A stretch of 64,000 nt of DNA from Flavobacterium faecale. Lineage in GTDB: Bacteria > Bacteroidota > Bacteroidia > Flavobacteriales > Flavobacteriaceae. The translations under genes and the position numbers were made by a program. Below the pieces are notes generated by a model. It was not told where the DNA came from. It saw only the letters and a list, made by a program, of their open reading frames with translations, and did no database searches. The stretch covers positions 4,376,001 to 4,440,000 of the forward strand of contig NZ_CP020918.1 of NCBI RefSeq assembly GCF_003076455.1. Direction: 5' to 3'. Below, piece after piece: positions 18,533 through 26,559 of the stretch. Each line of letters starts with the position of its first letter. The first letter of the stretch is position 1.

Positions 18533-19483
18533 ATGAAAGCATTAATTATTTCTGGAGGCGGTAGCAAGGGCGCATTTGCGGGTGGTATTGCCGAATATTT
18601 AATCAATGACTGCTGCAACAAATATGAATTGTTTGTGGGCTGCTCTACCGGTTGTTTGTTGTTGCCTCATTTGGCGTTGGGAGATATCGACAAAATAAAA
18701 AAGATCTACACCTCGGTTACTCAAGAGGACATTTTTAGTATTTCACCGTTTACAATTACAAAAAAAGACGATGGTTATGAAACTAAAATTAATCACTTTA
18801 ACTCGGTTTTATCTTTTATAAAAGGTTCCCCAACTTTTGGCGAAAGCATCAATCTAAAAAAATTAATCCAAAATAAAATTACCGTAGACGAGTACGATCG
18901 TTTGCAAAAAGAGAACAAACAAGTCATTGTTACTGTTTCTAATTTAACCTTAAATCAAATAGAATATCACAATTCTAAGGACTGTACGCGAGACGATTTT
19001 TGTGATTGGGCATGGGCTTCGTGCAATTATGTACCTTTTATGAGTTTGGTACACAAAAATGGGTACCAATATGCCGATGGTGGTTTTGGTAATTTTGTAC
19101 CAATATCATGTGCCATCGAAAACGGCGCTACAGAAATTGATGTTATTATCTTAGAAAACGAAAACCAAACGTTACAATTACCCGAGATTACAAATGCCTT
19201 TTCGCTTTTATTTCGAACATTCGAATTCATGAAAAATACCAACAATTCGAAAGATATAATTATTGGAAAATTGATTGGTCTGAATCGAAATATCAAAATC
19301 AATTTTTACTTCACGCCAGATAATCTTACTGACAACCCTCTAATTTTTGACACCCAAGAAATGACACAGTGGTGGAAAGATGGCTACGAATATGCCAAAT
19401 CCAAGCAACCTGATAGTTTTTGTCATGTATCGAAAACAGACGACGAAGTGACTATCACTGTTACACAGAATACTACAAATTAA
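18533..19483 (+). CDS. Patatin-like phospholipase
   Basis: 316 aa, cytosolic. The oxyanion loop is SGGGSKGAFAGG (residues 7-18). The nucleophile elbow is GCSTG with Ser38, and the catalytic dyad Asp is in YADGGFGNFVP (DGG). This is the full patatin Ser-Asp dyad. The length matches small bacterial patatins. It would hydrolyse acyl esters of phospholipids or related lipids. No operon partner is evident. Confidence 0.92.
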   Translation: MKALIISGGGSKGAFAGGIAEYLINDCCNKYELFVGCSTGCLLLPHLALGDIDKIKKIYTSVTQEDIFSISPFTITKKDDGYETKINHFNSVLSFIKGSPTFGESINLKKLIQNKITVDEYDRLQKENKQVIVTVSNLTLNQIEYHNSKDCTRDDFCDWAWASCNYVPFMSLVHKNGYQYADGGFGNFVPISCAIENGATEIDVIILENENQTLQLPEITNAFSLLFRTFEFMKNTNNSKDIIIGKLIGLNRNIKINFYFTPDNLTDNPLIFDTQEMTQWWKDGYEYAKSKQPDSFCHVSKTDDEVTITVTQNTTN

Positions 19484-19611
19484 TAATAGATCTTCTTCGT
19501 TTTGAATTATAACATAAACAATACACACTCTCAATAAGTTCAAACGTTAAAAATCAGCTAATTAAAATTAGAGGCAAATGTTTTCTCTAGCTTATGTTTA
19601 TATTTGTATTT

Positions 19612-20634
19612 ATGAAAAAAATGCTTCTTATACTTTTCTTTATCTCGCTTTCTATACTTGGATTAGTGGGTTACTGCAATTCTAATACTTTCGATAAAAA
19701 ACCCAACAAAAAAGAGATTACATATAAAGGAATGAATCTTGTGGCGCCGATCAAAGGGATAAGCAACACTACTTTTGACGAATTGGTTGCTAATAATGTC
19801 AATGCAATTTCGCTCATTCCGTATGCATTTGTCAATATTGATGATGCTACAGTTACCTATAATCACAAGCGACAATGGTGGGGAGAAAGCACGGACGGAA
19901 TCAAAGAATGTATTCAAAAAGCACATGAGCACCACTTGAAGGTGATGATAAAACCACATTTGTGGGTGAATCACCAATTCTACACAGGTGACTTAGACTT
20001 TAAAACAGTTGCAGAATGGGAACATTGGGAAGCTGATTATCAAAAATACATTCTTGAATATGCACATATAGCGCAGGAAGAAAAAGTAGATTTATTCTGT
20101 TTTGGTACTGAGTTACGTAATCCTATTGCAAAAAGACCGCAGTATTGGACACAGTTAATTACCGAAATAAAGAAGATCTACAAAGGCAAACTTACTTATG
20201 CTGCCAATTGGGATGATTATGATAGTGTTCCTTTTTGGAAACAGATGGACTATATTGGTGTGGATGGCTACTTTCCGCTATCGGAAAATAAGAACCCTAC
20301 CATTGAAGAACTACAAGCTGGATGGAAAAAGCACTTAGCAAAATTGGAAAGCACCCATAAAAAATGGAATAAGAAGATTTTGTTTACCGAATTTGGGTAT
20401 CGAAATTCAGATTACGCTGCACAAGAACCTTGGAAAGAAAATCACGACACCATAAACAATGAGGCACAAGCAAATGCTTTCGAAGCTTTATTTAATAGCG
20501 TGAATCATCAAGATTGGTACGATGGAGGTTTTACTTGGAAATGGTATGCAGACGATTATCATAAAAATAAAACCATCGATTATACACCGCAAGACAAGCC
20601 CGCTAAGGCAGTAATTGCCAAATGGTATAAATAA
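19612..20634 (+). CDS. GH113-like glycoside hydrolase (exported)
   Basis: The ATG at 19612 starts a signal peptide directly (MKKMLLILFFISLSILGLVG), giving 340 aa; an upstream in-frame ATG at 19594 lies in the promoter region. TIM-barrel features: KGMNLVAPIKG, a HHLKVMIKPHLWVNHQF strand, FCFGTELRN with the probable acid/base Glu, DYIGVDGYFPLS, and ILFTEFGYRN with the probable nucleophile Glu. The pattern fits GH113 (beta-mannanase-like) more than GH5. It ends in a region rich in Trp, as substrate-binding loops are. Exported; the lipobox is poor (GYC), so probably periplasmic. Confidence 0.85.
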   Translation: MKKMLLILFFISLSILGLVGYCNSNTFDKKPNKKEITYKGMNLVAPIKGISNTTFDELVANNVNAISLIPYAFVNIDDATVTYNHKRQWWGESTDGIKECIQKAHEHHLKVMIKPHLWVNHQFYTGDLDFKTVAEWEHWEADYQKYILEYAHIAQEEKVDLFCFGTELRNPIAKRPQYWTQLITEIKKIYKGKLTYAANWDDYDSVPFWKQMDYIGVDGYFPLSENKNPTIEELQAGWKKHLAKLESTHKKWNKKILFTEFGYRNSDYAAQEPWKENHDTINNEAQANAFEALFNSVNHQDWYDGGFTWKWYADDYHKNKTIDYTPQDKPAKAVIAKWYK

Positions 20635-20655
20635 TTCTGAACTACATAAGATTGT

Positions 20656-20693
20656 AAAAAAAGAGCCACAGCTAAAAAACTGTGGCTCTTTTT
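20656..20693. terminator. Bidirectional intrinsic terminator
   Basis: AAAAAGAGCCACAG (20658-20671) pairs perfectly with CTGTGGCTCTTTTT (20680-20693) around an 8-nt loop, between two convergent genes. It serves both the glycosidase and msrB. Confidence 0.92.
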
Positions 20694-20695
20694 GT

Positions 20696-21232
20696 TTATT
20701 TAGATTCCTGAAACAACATCGCTCCAGAATTCATGCAGTAACGCAATCCCGTTGGACTTGGTCCATCATCAAATAAATGACCCAAATGTCCTTCGCATCG
20801 TGCGCATACGATCTCACCACGCACCATACCGAGGCTTTTATCAACCACTTCTTTGATACGATTTTTGTCTAAGACATCATAAAAACTTGGCCAACCTGTA
20901 CCCGATTCAAACTTCGTTTTTGAAGAGAACAAAGGTAGTTTACAACCAGCACAAAAATAGTTCCCCTTTTTGTGGTTGTCGTGAAAGGCATTTCTAAAAG
21001 GATACTCAGTACCTTTTTCTCTTAGAATATGGTATTGATCTGCAGTCAATTCTTTTTTCCATTCCGCATCCGACTTCACTACTTTCTTAAGATCAGTGTC
21101 TGACAACGATAACTTTTCTTGCGTAGGCTCTGTGGTATATTCTTGATCTTGATTGCTGTTTTTGGCTTGCATGCAGGCCATAAAAGAGACCGCCAAAAAA
21201 GGCAAAGCCAATAGATATAAATAACGTTTCAT
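20696..21232 (-). CDS. msrB: Peptide-methionine (R)-S-oxide reductase, exported lipoprotein form
   Basis: 178 aa. A lipoprotein signal peptide (MKRYLYLLALPFLAVSFMAC) precedes the SelR domain: YHILREKGTEYPFRNAF, zinc ligands FCAGCKLP and VCARCEGHLGH, and the catalytic RYCMNSGAMLF. It reduces Met-R-sulfoxide in envelope proteins. It is followed in the same direction by a matching exported MsrA, so the pair repairs both diastereomers outside the cytoplasm. Confidence 0.95.
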   Translation of the reverse strand: MKRYLYLLALPFLAVSFMACMQAKNSNQDQEYTTEPTQEKLSLSDTDLKKVVKSDAEWKKELTADQYHILREKGTEYPFRNAFHDNHKKGNYFCAGCKLPLFSSKTKFESGTGWPSFYDVLDKNRIKEVVDKSLGMVRGEIVCARCEGHLGHLFDDGPSPTGLRYCMNSGAMLFQESK

Positions 21233-21300
21233 AATTTTATTTTTTAAATTTTATACTCTTTACTACAATAAATAATCAAGGATGACTTCATCCTAATTTT

Positions 21301-21918
21301 TTATTTTAATCTCCCTTTAAATACTTTTTTGAATTTGTTGAATCTTGGTAGTGACACTCCTTGTACATAACCTTGATTTGGATTGTGTTTCACATAATCT
21401 TGGTGGTAATCTTCGGCTTCATAAAAAGCAGCAATCGGTTTCACTTCGGTAACAATTGGATTAGCATACACTTTGGCAGCTGTTAATTCAGCAATTTTAT
21501 CTTGTATAATTTTCTTTTCAGCTGGACTACCATAAAAGGCAATCGAGCGGTACGAAGACCCTTTGTCTGGTCCTTGTTGGTTTGGCGTTGTTGGGTCTTG
21601 CGAGGCAAAAAAAGCATCAACTAATTGGGCATAGGATACTTTTTTGGGATCATAAAAAACGGCTACCGCTTCGGCATGACCTGTTTGATTACCTCCAACT
21701 TGGTGATAGGTCGGGTTTTTAGTGGTACCACCGCTGTAACCAGAAACGGCTTCGTCAACGCCATATACAGCTTCAAAAACATGCTCGCTACACCAAAAAC
21801 AGCCTTCGGCAAAAACAGCTACTGCTTTTCCGGGCTTTGGTTTCAAGGACAATTCTTTGGTTTGTGATTGACAACTTAATACAGTCAAAATAATGGCTAA
21901 AAATGGTAATGTTTTCAT
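21301..21918 (-). CDS. msrA: Peptide-methionine (S)-S-oxide reductase, exported lipoprotein form
   Basis: 205 aa. The signal peptide has lipobox TVLSC, so it is a lipoprotein. The MsrA domain starts AVFAEGCFWCSEHVFEAVYGV, with the catalytic GCFWC. GHAEAVAVFYDPKKVSY, RSIAFYGSPAEKK and FYEAEDYHQDYVKHNPNQGY follow. It is upstream of msrB on the same strand with a 68-bp gap. A second MsrA without a signal peptide lies at 61012-61560, so this copy is the envelope isoform. Confidence 0.95.
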   Translation of the reverse strand: MKTLPFLAIILTVLSCQSQTKELSLKPKPGKAVAVFAEGCFWCSEHVFEAVYGVDEAVSGYSGGTTKNPTYHQVGGNQTGHAEAVAVFYDPKKVSYAQLVDAFFASQDPTTPNQQGPDKGSSYRSIAFYGSPAEKKIIQDKIAELTAAKVYANPIVTEVKPIAAFYEAEDYHQDYVKHNPNQGYVQGVSLPRFNKFKKVFKGRLK

Positions 21919-22571
21919 CTTTCAGTGTTTTTACTAATATACGTCGGTTAATTGGGTTCGGTTTTAGAACAAACCCTAAAATTATGTTAGAATCCGCTTG
22001 TACTTCGACTGGATATTACAGTTCAATAGATTCAACTTTTATTTCGAAAAAGAAAAAACCAACTTGATCTAAGAAAATAATACTACTTAGCGAAGTCATT
22101 CGACATTCTTTTCAATTGAATAGACGATTAATCTTTTGTTTCCTGACTAAGTTCAATAAAAAAAAAATAGAAACCACACAACTATAAATTAAAAACACAA
22201 AACACACAGCACCCTTTAAATTTTAGGGGGTATGTACCTAAAATCGAATAAAAACAGATTAAAAAATGCTTTTTAACATACATTAAAACTAAAAACAATA
22301 AAAAAATAGGGGTACAAACCAAAAAAAGTCATTATTGATATCCCAATTATCATAGAAAATTTTGGGAAATATCAATTTATCAGGTTATGATTTTATAATA
22401 TCAATAAAACGACCTGAAAATTAACAAAAAGTTACAAATATTGGCTTTGTCTTTCAAAAAAGTTGATAAATTCGCTCAAATCAAACAAATTATTAACAAT
22501 TAAATAACAAAAGACGAAATATACTTTTAAAGGATAGTTGTAGTAATAATCATAATTCAAAAAAATTAAAC
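21919..22571. other. Intergenic region between msrA and the PII gene
   Basis: About 650 AT-rich bases serve divergent transcription. No ORF or RNA gene was recognised. The one notable structure is an imperfect dyad at 22336-22379. No sigma-54 GG-N10-GC element is convincing, in line with Bacteroidota. Confidence 0.5.
22336..22379 (+). promoter_or_regulatory. Inverted repeat upstream of glnB-amtB
   Basis: ATTGATATCCCAA and TTGGGAAATATCAAT form an interrupted dyad (two-base bulge) around a 15-nt AT-rich centre, about 190 bp upstream of the PII start. It could be an operator or a leader hairpin for nitrogen control. Inference from symmetry only. Confidence 0.3.
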
Positions 22572-22910
22572 ATGAAAAAAATTGAAGCAACAATTAGGAA
22601 ATCAAAGTTTTCTGATGTAAAGAAAGCATTACATGAAGTTGGAGTAAATTTCTTCACTTATTGGGATGTAACTGGATTAGGAAATGAAAAACAAGGACAT
22701 GTATACCGCGGGGTTTCTTATAGCACTTCAGATATTCAAAGAAGACAACTTTCTATAGTTGTAAACGATGATTTTGAAGAGGTAACTATTAAAGCTATTC
22801 TTGATGCTGCATCAACAGGACTTGTTGGTGATGGAAAAATATTTGTTTCAGATATACAAGAAGCCTACAGAATTCGAACAGGTGCTAAAGGTGGAGATAC
22901 ATTAAAATAA
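22572..22910 (+). CDS. glnB: PII signal-transduction protein, GlnK type
   Basis: 112 aa, the usual PII length. Seen: MKKIEATIRKSKFSDVKKAL, T-loop GLGNEKQGHVYRGVSYSTSD with Tyr50 at the uridylylation position, and the B/C-loop signature STGLVGDGKIFVSDIQEAYRIRTG. In the 2-oxoglutarate/Mg-ATP loop the Gln39 of E. coli GlnB aligns with Glu39 or with Gln41 after a shift, and the T-loop is shortened by one. This looks like a Bacteroidota-type variant rather than a defect. It is 16 bp from amtB, so it is the GlnK partner that gates ammonium uptake. Confidence 0.95.
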   Translation: MKKIEATIRKSKFSDVKKALHEVGVNFFTYWDVTGLGNEKQGHVYRGVSYSTSDIQRRQLSIVVNDDFEEVTIKAILDAASTGLVGDGKIFVSDIQEAYRIRTGAKGGDTLK

Positions 22911-22926
22911 TTAAAAATAATTACAC

Positions 22927-24159
22927 ATGGATACAGGATTATTGACAACAAACAACGTATGGATGATGCTATGTACAGCATTGGTATTTTTCATGCACTT
23001 AGGATTTTCATTTTTAGAAATCGGATTAACGAGACAAAAGAACACAATCAATATTTTATTTAAAAATTTGTTCATTATATGTATTGGACTTTTATTATAC
23101 TGCCTTGTTGGGTTTAACCTAATGTACCCAGGCGAATTTAATGGTTACTTTGGATTTGCAGGTTTTGGACTTGAGGCACCTATGAAAGATGGCGCACTAG
23201 ATCTAGCCTATAATGAAGGATATACTTACTGGACAGACTTTTTGTTCCAAGGGATGTTTGCTGCTACCGCTGCCACTATTGTATCAGGAGCCGTTGCTGA
23301 GAGAATAAAAATTAACTCTTTCATGATTTTTGCTATCATATATGTAGGACTAGTATATCCTATTGCAGGTTCATGGAAATGGGGTGGTGGATTCCTTGAC
23401 AAAATGGGATTCTATGACTTCGCAGGTTCTACTCTAGTTCACTCTGTTGGTGGATGGGCAGCATTAGTCGCTATCTACTTATTGGGAGCACGTATTGGTA
23501 AATTTGACGAAAACGGAAAACCAAAAGTTATTCCAGGACACAACCTACCGCTAGCTACTGGTGGAGTTTTAATCCTATGGTTAGGTTGGTTTGGATTTAA
23601 TGGAGGTTCTGTACTTTCAGCTGATCCAGCATTAACATCATTAACTTTAGTTACAACATGTTTGGCTGCTGCAGCTGGTGGAGTTTCTGCTATGATGTTT
23701 ACACAATTTTTATACAAAAACTTAGATTTATCAATGTTCCTTAATGGTGTATTGGCTGGACTAGTAGGTATTACTGCTGGTGCAGATCAAATGGGACCAA
23801 CAGATTCTATCTTAATCGGTCTTATTGCTGGTATCCTTGTAGTAGGTGCTGTAGCATTGATTGATAAATTAAAACTAGACGATCCAGTTGGAGCAGTTGC
23901 TGTACACTTAGTATGTGGTATCTGGGGAACACTTGCAGTTGGAATCTTTGGAGCTATGGCTAGTGTTGATCAATTTTTGATTCAGTTGACTGGTGTTGCT
24001 GTTTATGGAGCATTTTGTGTAACTACTTCATTCATTATCTTAATTGTAATCAAGAAAACAATTGGACTGAGAGTTACTAAAGAAGAAGAAATCGAAGGAT
24101 TGGATGAGCATGAGCACGGAATGAGCGCTTACCCTGACTATAGAATGAACGATAACTAA
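22927..24159 (+). CDS. amtB: Ammonium transporter
   Basis: 410 aa, about 11 transmembrane helices without a cleavable signal. Amt landmarks: TDFLFQGMFAATAATIVSGAVAERI, DFAGSTLVHSVGGWAALV (first pore His), GWFGFNGGS, and VAVHLVCGIWGTLAVGIFG (second pore His). The C-terminal tail (RVTKEEEIEGLDEHEHG) is the cytosolic GlnK-binding tail. It is cotranscribed with the PII gene and followed by a strong terminator. Confidence 0.96.
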   Translation: MDTGLLTTNNVWMMLCTALVFFMHLGFSFLEIGLTRQKNTINILFKNLFIICIGLLLYCLVGFNLMYPGEFNGYFGFAGFGLEAPMKDGALDLAYNEGYTYWTDFLFQGMFAATAATIVSGAVAERIKINSFMIFAIIYVGLVYPIAGSWKWGGGFLDKMGFYDFAGSTLVHSVGGWAALVAIYLLGARIGKFDENGKPKVIPGHNLPLATGGVLILWLGWFGFNGGSVLSADPALTSLTLVTTCLAAAAGGVSAMMFTQFLYKNLDLSMFLNGVLAGLVGITAGADQMGPTDSILIGLIAGILVVGAVALIDKLKLDDPVGAVAVHLVCGIWGTLAVGIFGAMASVDQFLIQLTGVAVYGAFCVTTSFIILIVIKKTIGLRVTKEEEIEGLDEHEHGMSAYPDYRMNDN

Positions 24160-24177
24160 TATATCTATATTCTTACT

Positions 24178-24218
24178 CAAAGGCCTATTCAATTTTTTTG
24201 AATAGGCCTTTGCTTTTT
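24178..24218 (+). terminator. Intrinsic terminator of glnB-amtB
   Basis: CAAAGGCCTATTCAA (24178-24192) pairs perfectly with TTGAATAGGCCTTTG (24198-24212), followed by CTTTTT. Confidence 0.92.
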
Positions 24219-24431
24219 AAGGCAGGATCTAGATTTATTGATAGCATCCTATTTTAATAAATAAACATAATACAACGAAAACAGAACCGACGTAAACATA
24301 TCACCGTATTTTAACAGAAAAATTATGTTTTATTTTAGAATAGAATAACTAAAATTTTAGATCTCGTAATCACAAATTGACTAATTTTAGATTAAATAAA
24401 TAATATAATTAATTAATCTAAATACCGACCT

Positions 24432-24692
24432 ATGTGTTTACTATCCAACAATGTGATTCCTGGTAATCGCGGTACAGCATTTGGCACCAATGCCAAAGAG
24501 GAAAAAGACTTACAAAACATTCAAAAAATGATCTTGACCATCGATGGAATCAAAGAGGTGCTGATCAACTTTTCGATCTTTCCGAGAGAAATTCAAGTGT
24601 TTTCAAGCAAATTAATTCCAGTACATTTAATCGAAACAAAAGTAAAAGCTACCGGTTTTCATGCCATTAGCAAAGATCCCTTTCATATTTAA
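24432..24692 (+). CDS. HMA-like small protein, tandem copy 1
   Basis: 86 aa. The C-terminal two thirds read as a ferredoxin-like heavy-metal-associated fold (beta strand IKEVLINFSIFPREIQVFS, helix LIETKVKATGFHAI) but have no CxxC metal-binding motif. The N-terminus has the signature NNVIPGNRGTAFGTNA, shared with the next gene. The two copies align without gaps over 86 residues with about 40 identities. Function unknown. It has its own terminator, so it is probably transcribed alone. It lies just upstream of the ars genes. Confidence 0.8.
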   Translation: MCLLSNNVIPGNRGTAFGTNAKEEKDLQNIQKMILTIDGIKEVLINFSIFPREIQVFSSKLIPVHLIETKVKATGFHAISKDPFHI

Positions 24693-24753
24693 TAACAAAA
24701 ATACGTTGGTCTGATAGCAATACAGTCGTAGAAAATTCATTAGGATTCAAATC

Positions 24754-24800
24754 CAAAAAAAACATCCTTTATCGCAAAAGCAGTAAAGGATGTTTTTTTT
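24754..24800 (+). terminator. Intrinsic terminator after HMA-like copy 1
   Basis: AACATCCTTTA (24761-24771) pairs with TAAAGGATGTT (24784-24794), followed by a long T-tract. Confidence 0.88.
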
Positions 24801-24915
24801 TACGTTAAATACAATCATAACTATCTCATTTTCAATATTTATTTGTAACTTTAGACTATTAAAAACCATTAAACTCAAACCACTGAAATATATATTAACT
24901 TAAAAAACAACTGTC

Positions 24916-25176
24916 ATGCGTTTACTCACCAACAACATCGTACCCGGAAACCAAGGCCGCATTTTTGGCACCAATGCAACTGAACCAACAGATTTGTCAA
25001 CCATCAAAAAAAGTATCTTAGCTTTGAGAGGTATCAAAGACGTAATTGTAAATGATCGCGTATACCCCCGAGAGATCACGGTATATTCGACTATAATAGT
25101 AACCATCGACAAAATAGAATCATTAGTAAAATCAATGGGCTTCAATGCCCTCCCGATCGAATACGGGCATTTATAA
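24916..25176 (+). CDS. HMA-like small protein, tandem copy 2
   Basis: 86 aa paralogue of the preceding small gene: NNIVPGNQGRIFGTNA, then GIKDVIVNDRVYPREITVYS and IDKIESLVKSMGFNALP. No cysteine at all, so classical soft-metal binding by CxxC is excluded. The conserved Asn/Gly/Pro/Arg-Glu positions suggest another ligand or a protein-interaction role (inference). It lies 91 bp upstream of arsR and ends in a hairpin. Confidence 0.8.
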   Translation: MRLLTNNIVPGNQGRIFGTNATEPTDLSTIKKSILALRGIKDVIVNDRVYPREITVYSTIIVTIDKIESLVKSMGFNALPIEYGHL

Positions 25177-25195
25177 AACTCACTCATAAAAATTT

Positions 25196-25223
25196 AACGT
25201 AAAAAAAACATTCTTTTTACGTT
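25196..25223 (+). terminator. Hairpin between HMA-like copy 2 and arsR
   Basis: AACGTAAAAA (25196-25205) and TTTTTACGTT (25214-25223) form a 10-bp AT-rich stem with an 8-nt loop. There is no proper T-run after it, so it is a weak terminator at best. Confidence 0.45.
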
Positions 25224-25234
25224 ATTTATAGTTT

Positions 25235-25256
25235 TATATCGTAATATTGCAATATA
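25235..25256 (+). promoter_or_regulatory. Candidate ArsR operator
   Basis: The 22-bp stretch TATATCGTAATATTGCAATATA matches its own reverse complement at 18 of 22 positions, centred on AATATT. It lies 12-33 bp upstream of the arsR start codon, where an autorepressor site is expected. Inference from symmetry and position. Confidence 0.55.
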
Positions 25257-25267
25257 AATATATAACA

Positions 25268-25600
25268 ATGGGAACTACAAAAGCAGAACACTTTACTACC
25301 GAACAAAATGAACTAGCGACTTTGACCAAAGCCATTGGGCATCCAGCACGTATTGCTATTATACAACACCTTATAAAAGTGAACAGCTGCATTTGTGGTG
25401 ACATAGTAAACGAATTGCCACTCTCACAACCTACCGTTTCACAACATTTAAAAGAATTAAAAAACGCAGGTTTAATAAAAGGTAGCCTCGAAGGAAACAC
25501 AATTTGCTATTGCTTGGACGAAGAAGGTTTTTCGAAAATAAAAAGCTTCTTCGAAATCATAGACACTTACTTAACCAATAAAAACAGTTCTTGTTGCTAA
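25268..25600 (+). CDS. arsR: ArsR/SmtB-family metalloregulatory repressor
   Basis: The ATG at 25268 is chosen over an in-frame TTG at 25247 because the latter lies inside the putative operator; this gives 110 aa. Winged helix: LATLTKAIGHPARIAIIQHL, sensor segment NSCICGDIVNELPLSQ, recognition helix PTVSQHLKELKNAGLIKG, wing SLEGNTICYCL. The CxC of SCICGD is where ArsR proteins bind arsenite, and the protein ends in NSSCC, possibly supplying extra thiols. It represses until As(III)/Sb(III) binds and probably controls the genes to 28497. Confidence 0.92.
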   Translation: MGTTKAEHFTTEQNELATLTKAIGHPARIAIIQHLIKVNSCICGDIVNELPLSQPTVSQHLKELKNAGLIKGSLEGNTICYCLDEEGFSKIKSFFEIIDTYLTNKNSSCC

Positions 25601-25606
25601 ATATTT

Positions 25607-25755
25607 AGACACGAATGCCACGAATTATCACTAATTAATTTTTAAATAATTAAACAAAAAAAAAACAGACACAAATATATTAATTACCGACAGCGATGAA
25701 ATTCGTGCAATTTTTATAAATATACAATTTGTGCTAATTTGTGTAATTAGTGTCT
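25607..25755. repeat. Long imperfect palindrome of the ACACGAATT type
   Basis: AGACACGAATGCCACGAATT (25607-25626) continued to 25636 is the approximate reverse complement of 25726-25755 (ending TAATTAGTGTCT), with about 23 of 30 positions matching. It fills most of the arsR to DUF6428 gap. A related palindrome lies at 63156-63257 and a left half at 27176-27205, so it is a dispersed non-coding repeat. Confidence 0.65.
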
Positions 25756-25857
25756 CTTTTTACAAATATAAATCCGCTTTTATCCGTGTCTTCGCGATAG
25801 CGAATCCGTTTCATCAGCGGACCATCAAACACTATACAAATTTAAAACTCATACAAA

Positions 25858-26325
25858 ATGAAACTATCAGAAATTAAACCCATCCTAAGCAGCGTAGAAA
25901 CAGTTGCATTTGTCTTACCAAACGGTAAATACGTGCCAGAACATTTTCACGTAACCGAAGTAGGCCTAATCACTAGAAACTTCATCGATTGCGGCGGAAC
26001 CGTGCGTAAGGAATCTGTTGTCAATTTCCAATTATGGAATGCCAATGATTTTGAACACCGTCTAAAACCAGCCAAATTAGCAAGTATTATCGCTCTGTCT
26101 GAAAAAGTATTAGGTATCGAAGATTTCGAAATCGAAGTTGAATACCAGTCTGAAACTATTGGAAAATATGATCTTGGTTTCAACGGAACTGCTTTTACAC
26201 TATTAAATAAGCAAACTGCTTGTTTAGCCGAAGACGCTTGTGGAATTCCACCTGCAAAACAAAAAATAAAAATAGCAGATTTGAGTGACGAACCATGTTG
26301 TTCTCCTGACGGTAACTGTTGTTAA
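25858..26325 (+). CDS. DUF6428 family protein of ars operon
   Basis: 155 aa. Family features: LSEIKPILSSVETVAFVLPN, VPEHFHVTEVG, FIDCGGTVRKE, NFQLWNANDFEHRLKP and GKYDLGFNGTAF. The C-terminal end has several cysteines (CLAEDACGIPP, then EPCCSPDGNCC), consistent with arsenite or other thiophilic ligand binding. DUF6428 proteins recur between arsR and the arsenate reductase in Bacteroidota ars operons, as here. No biochemical function is known to me. Confidence 0.88.
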   Translation: MKLSEIKPILSSVETVAFVLPNGKYVPEHFHVTEVGLITRNFIDCGGTVRKESVVNFQLWNANDFEHRLKPAKLASIIALSEKVLGIEDFEIEVEYQSETIGKYDLGFNGTAFTLLNKQTACLAEDACGIPPAKQKIKIADLSDEPCCSPDGNCC

Positions 26326-26335
26326 TACAACCACT

Positions 26336-26396
26336 GTCCGTCTGAGCTTGTCGAAGACCTCGTTTTAAAAAAACACTTCGACAAGCTCAGTGTGAC
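26336..26396. repeat. Palindromic REP-like element 1
   Basis: CTGAGCTTGTCGAAG (26342-26356) is the exact reverse complement of CTTCGACAAGCTCAG (26376-26390) around ACCTCGTTTTAAAAAAACA. A diverged relative follows directly at 26431-26523, sharing the TCGAAGACCTCG centre. Confidence 0.8.
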
Positions 26397-26430
26397 AAAC
26401 ATTTTCAAAACAATAGTCAGTAGCCACCTG

Positions 26431-26523
26431 TCAGTCTGTCCCGAAATTTCGGGAGTCGAAGACCTCGCTACAACAAAGTACTTCGACTCCCGTCCCGAAG
26501 CGTCGGGATCGGGATAGTATGAC
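26431..26523. repeat. Palindromic REP-like element 2
   Basis: GGGAGTCGAAG (26451-26461) pairs with CTTCGACTCCC (26481-26491). Nested perfect palindromes CCCGAAATTTCGGG (26440-26453) and near-palindrome CCCGAAGCGTCGGG (26494-26507) flank it. It shares the GTCGAAGACCTCG core with the element 90 bp upstream. Confidence 0.8.
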
Positions 26524-26559
26524 AAATCGATAAAAGATCACATAAAAACCGAAACTTAT

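Noticed and set aside
26322..26525. 67-codon minus-strand frame
   Set aside because: It lies wholly within the two palindromic repeat elements and their spacer; no protein-like character.
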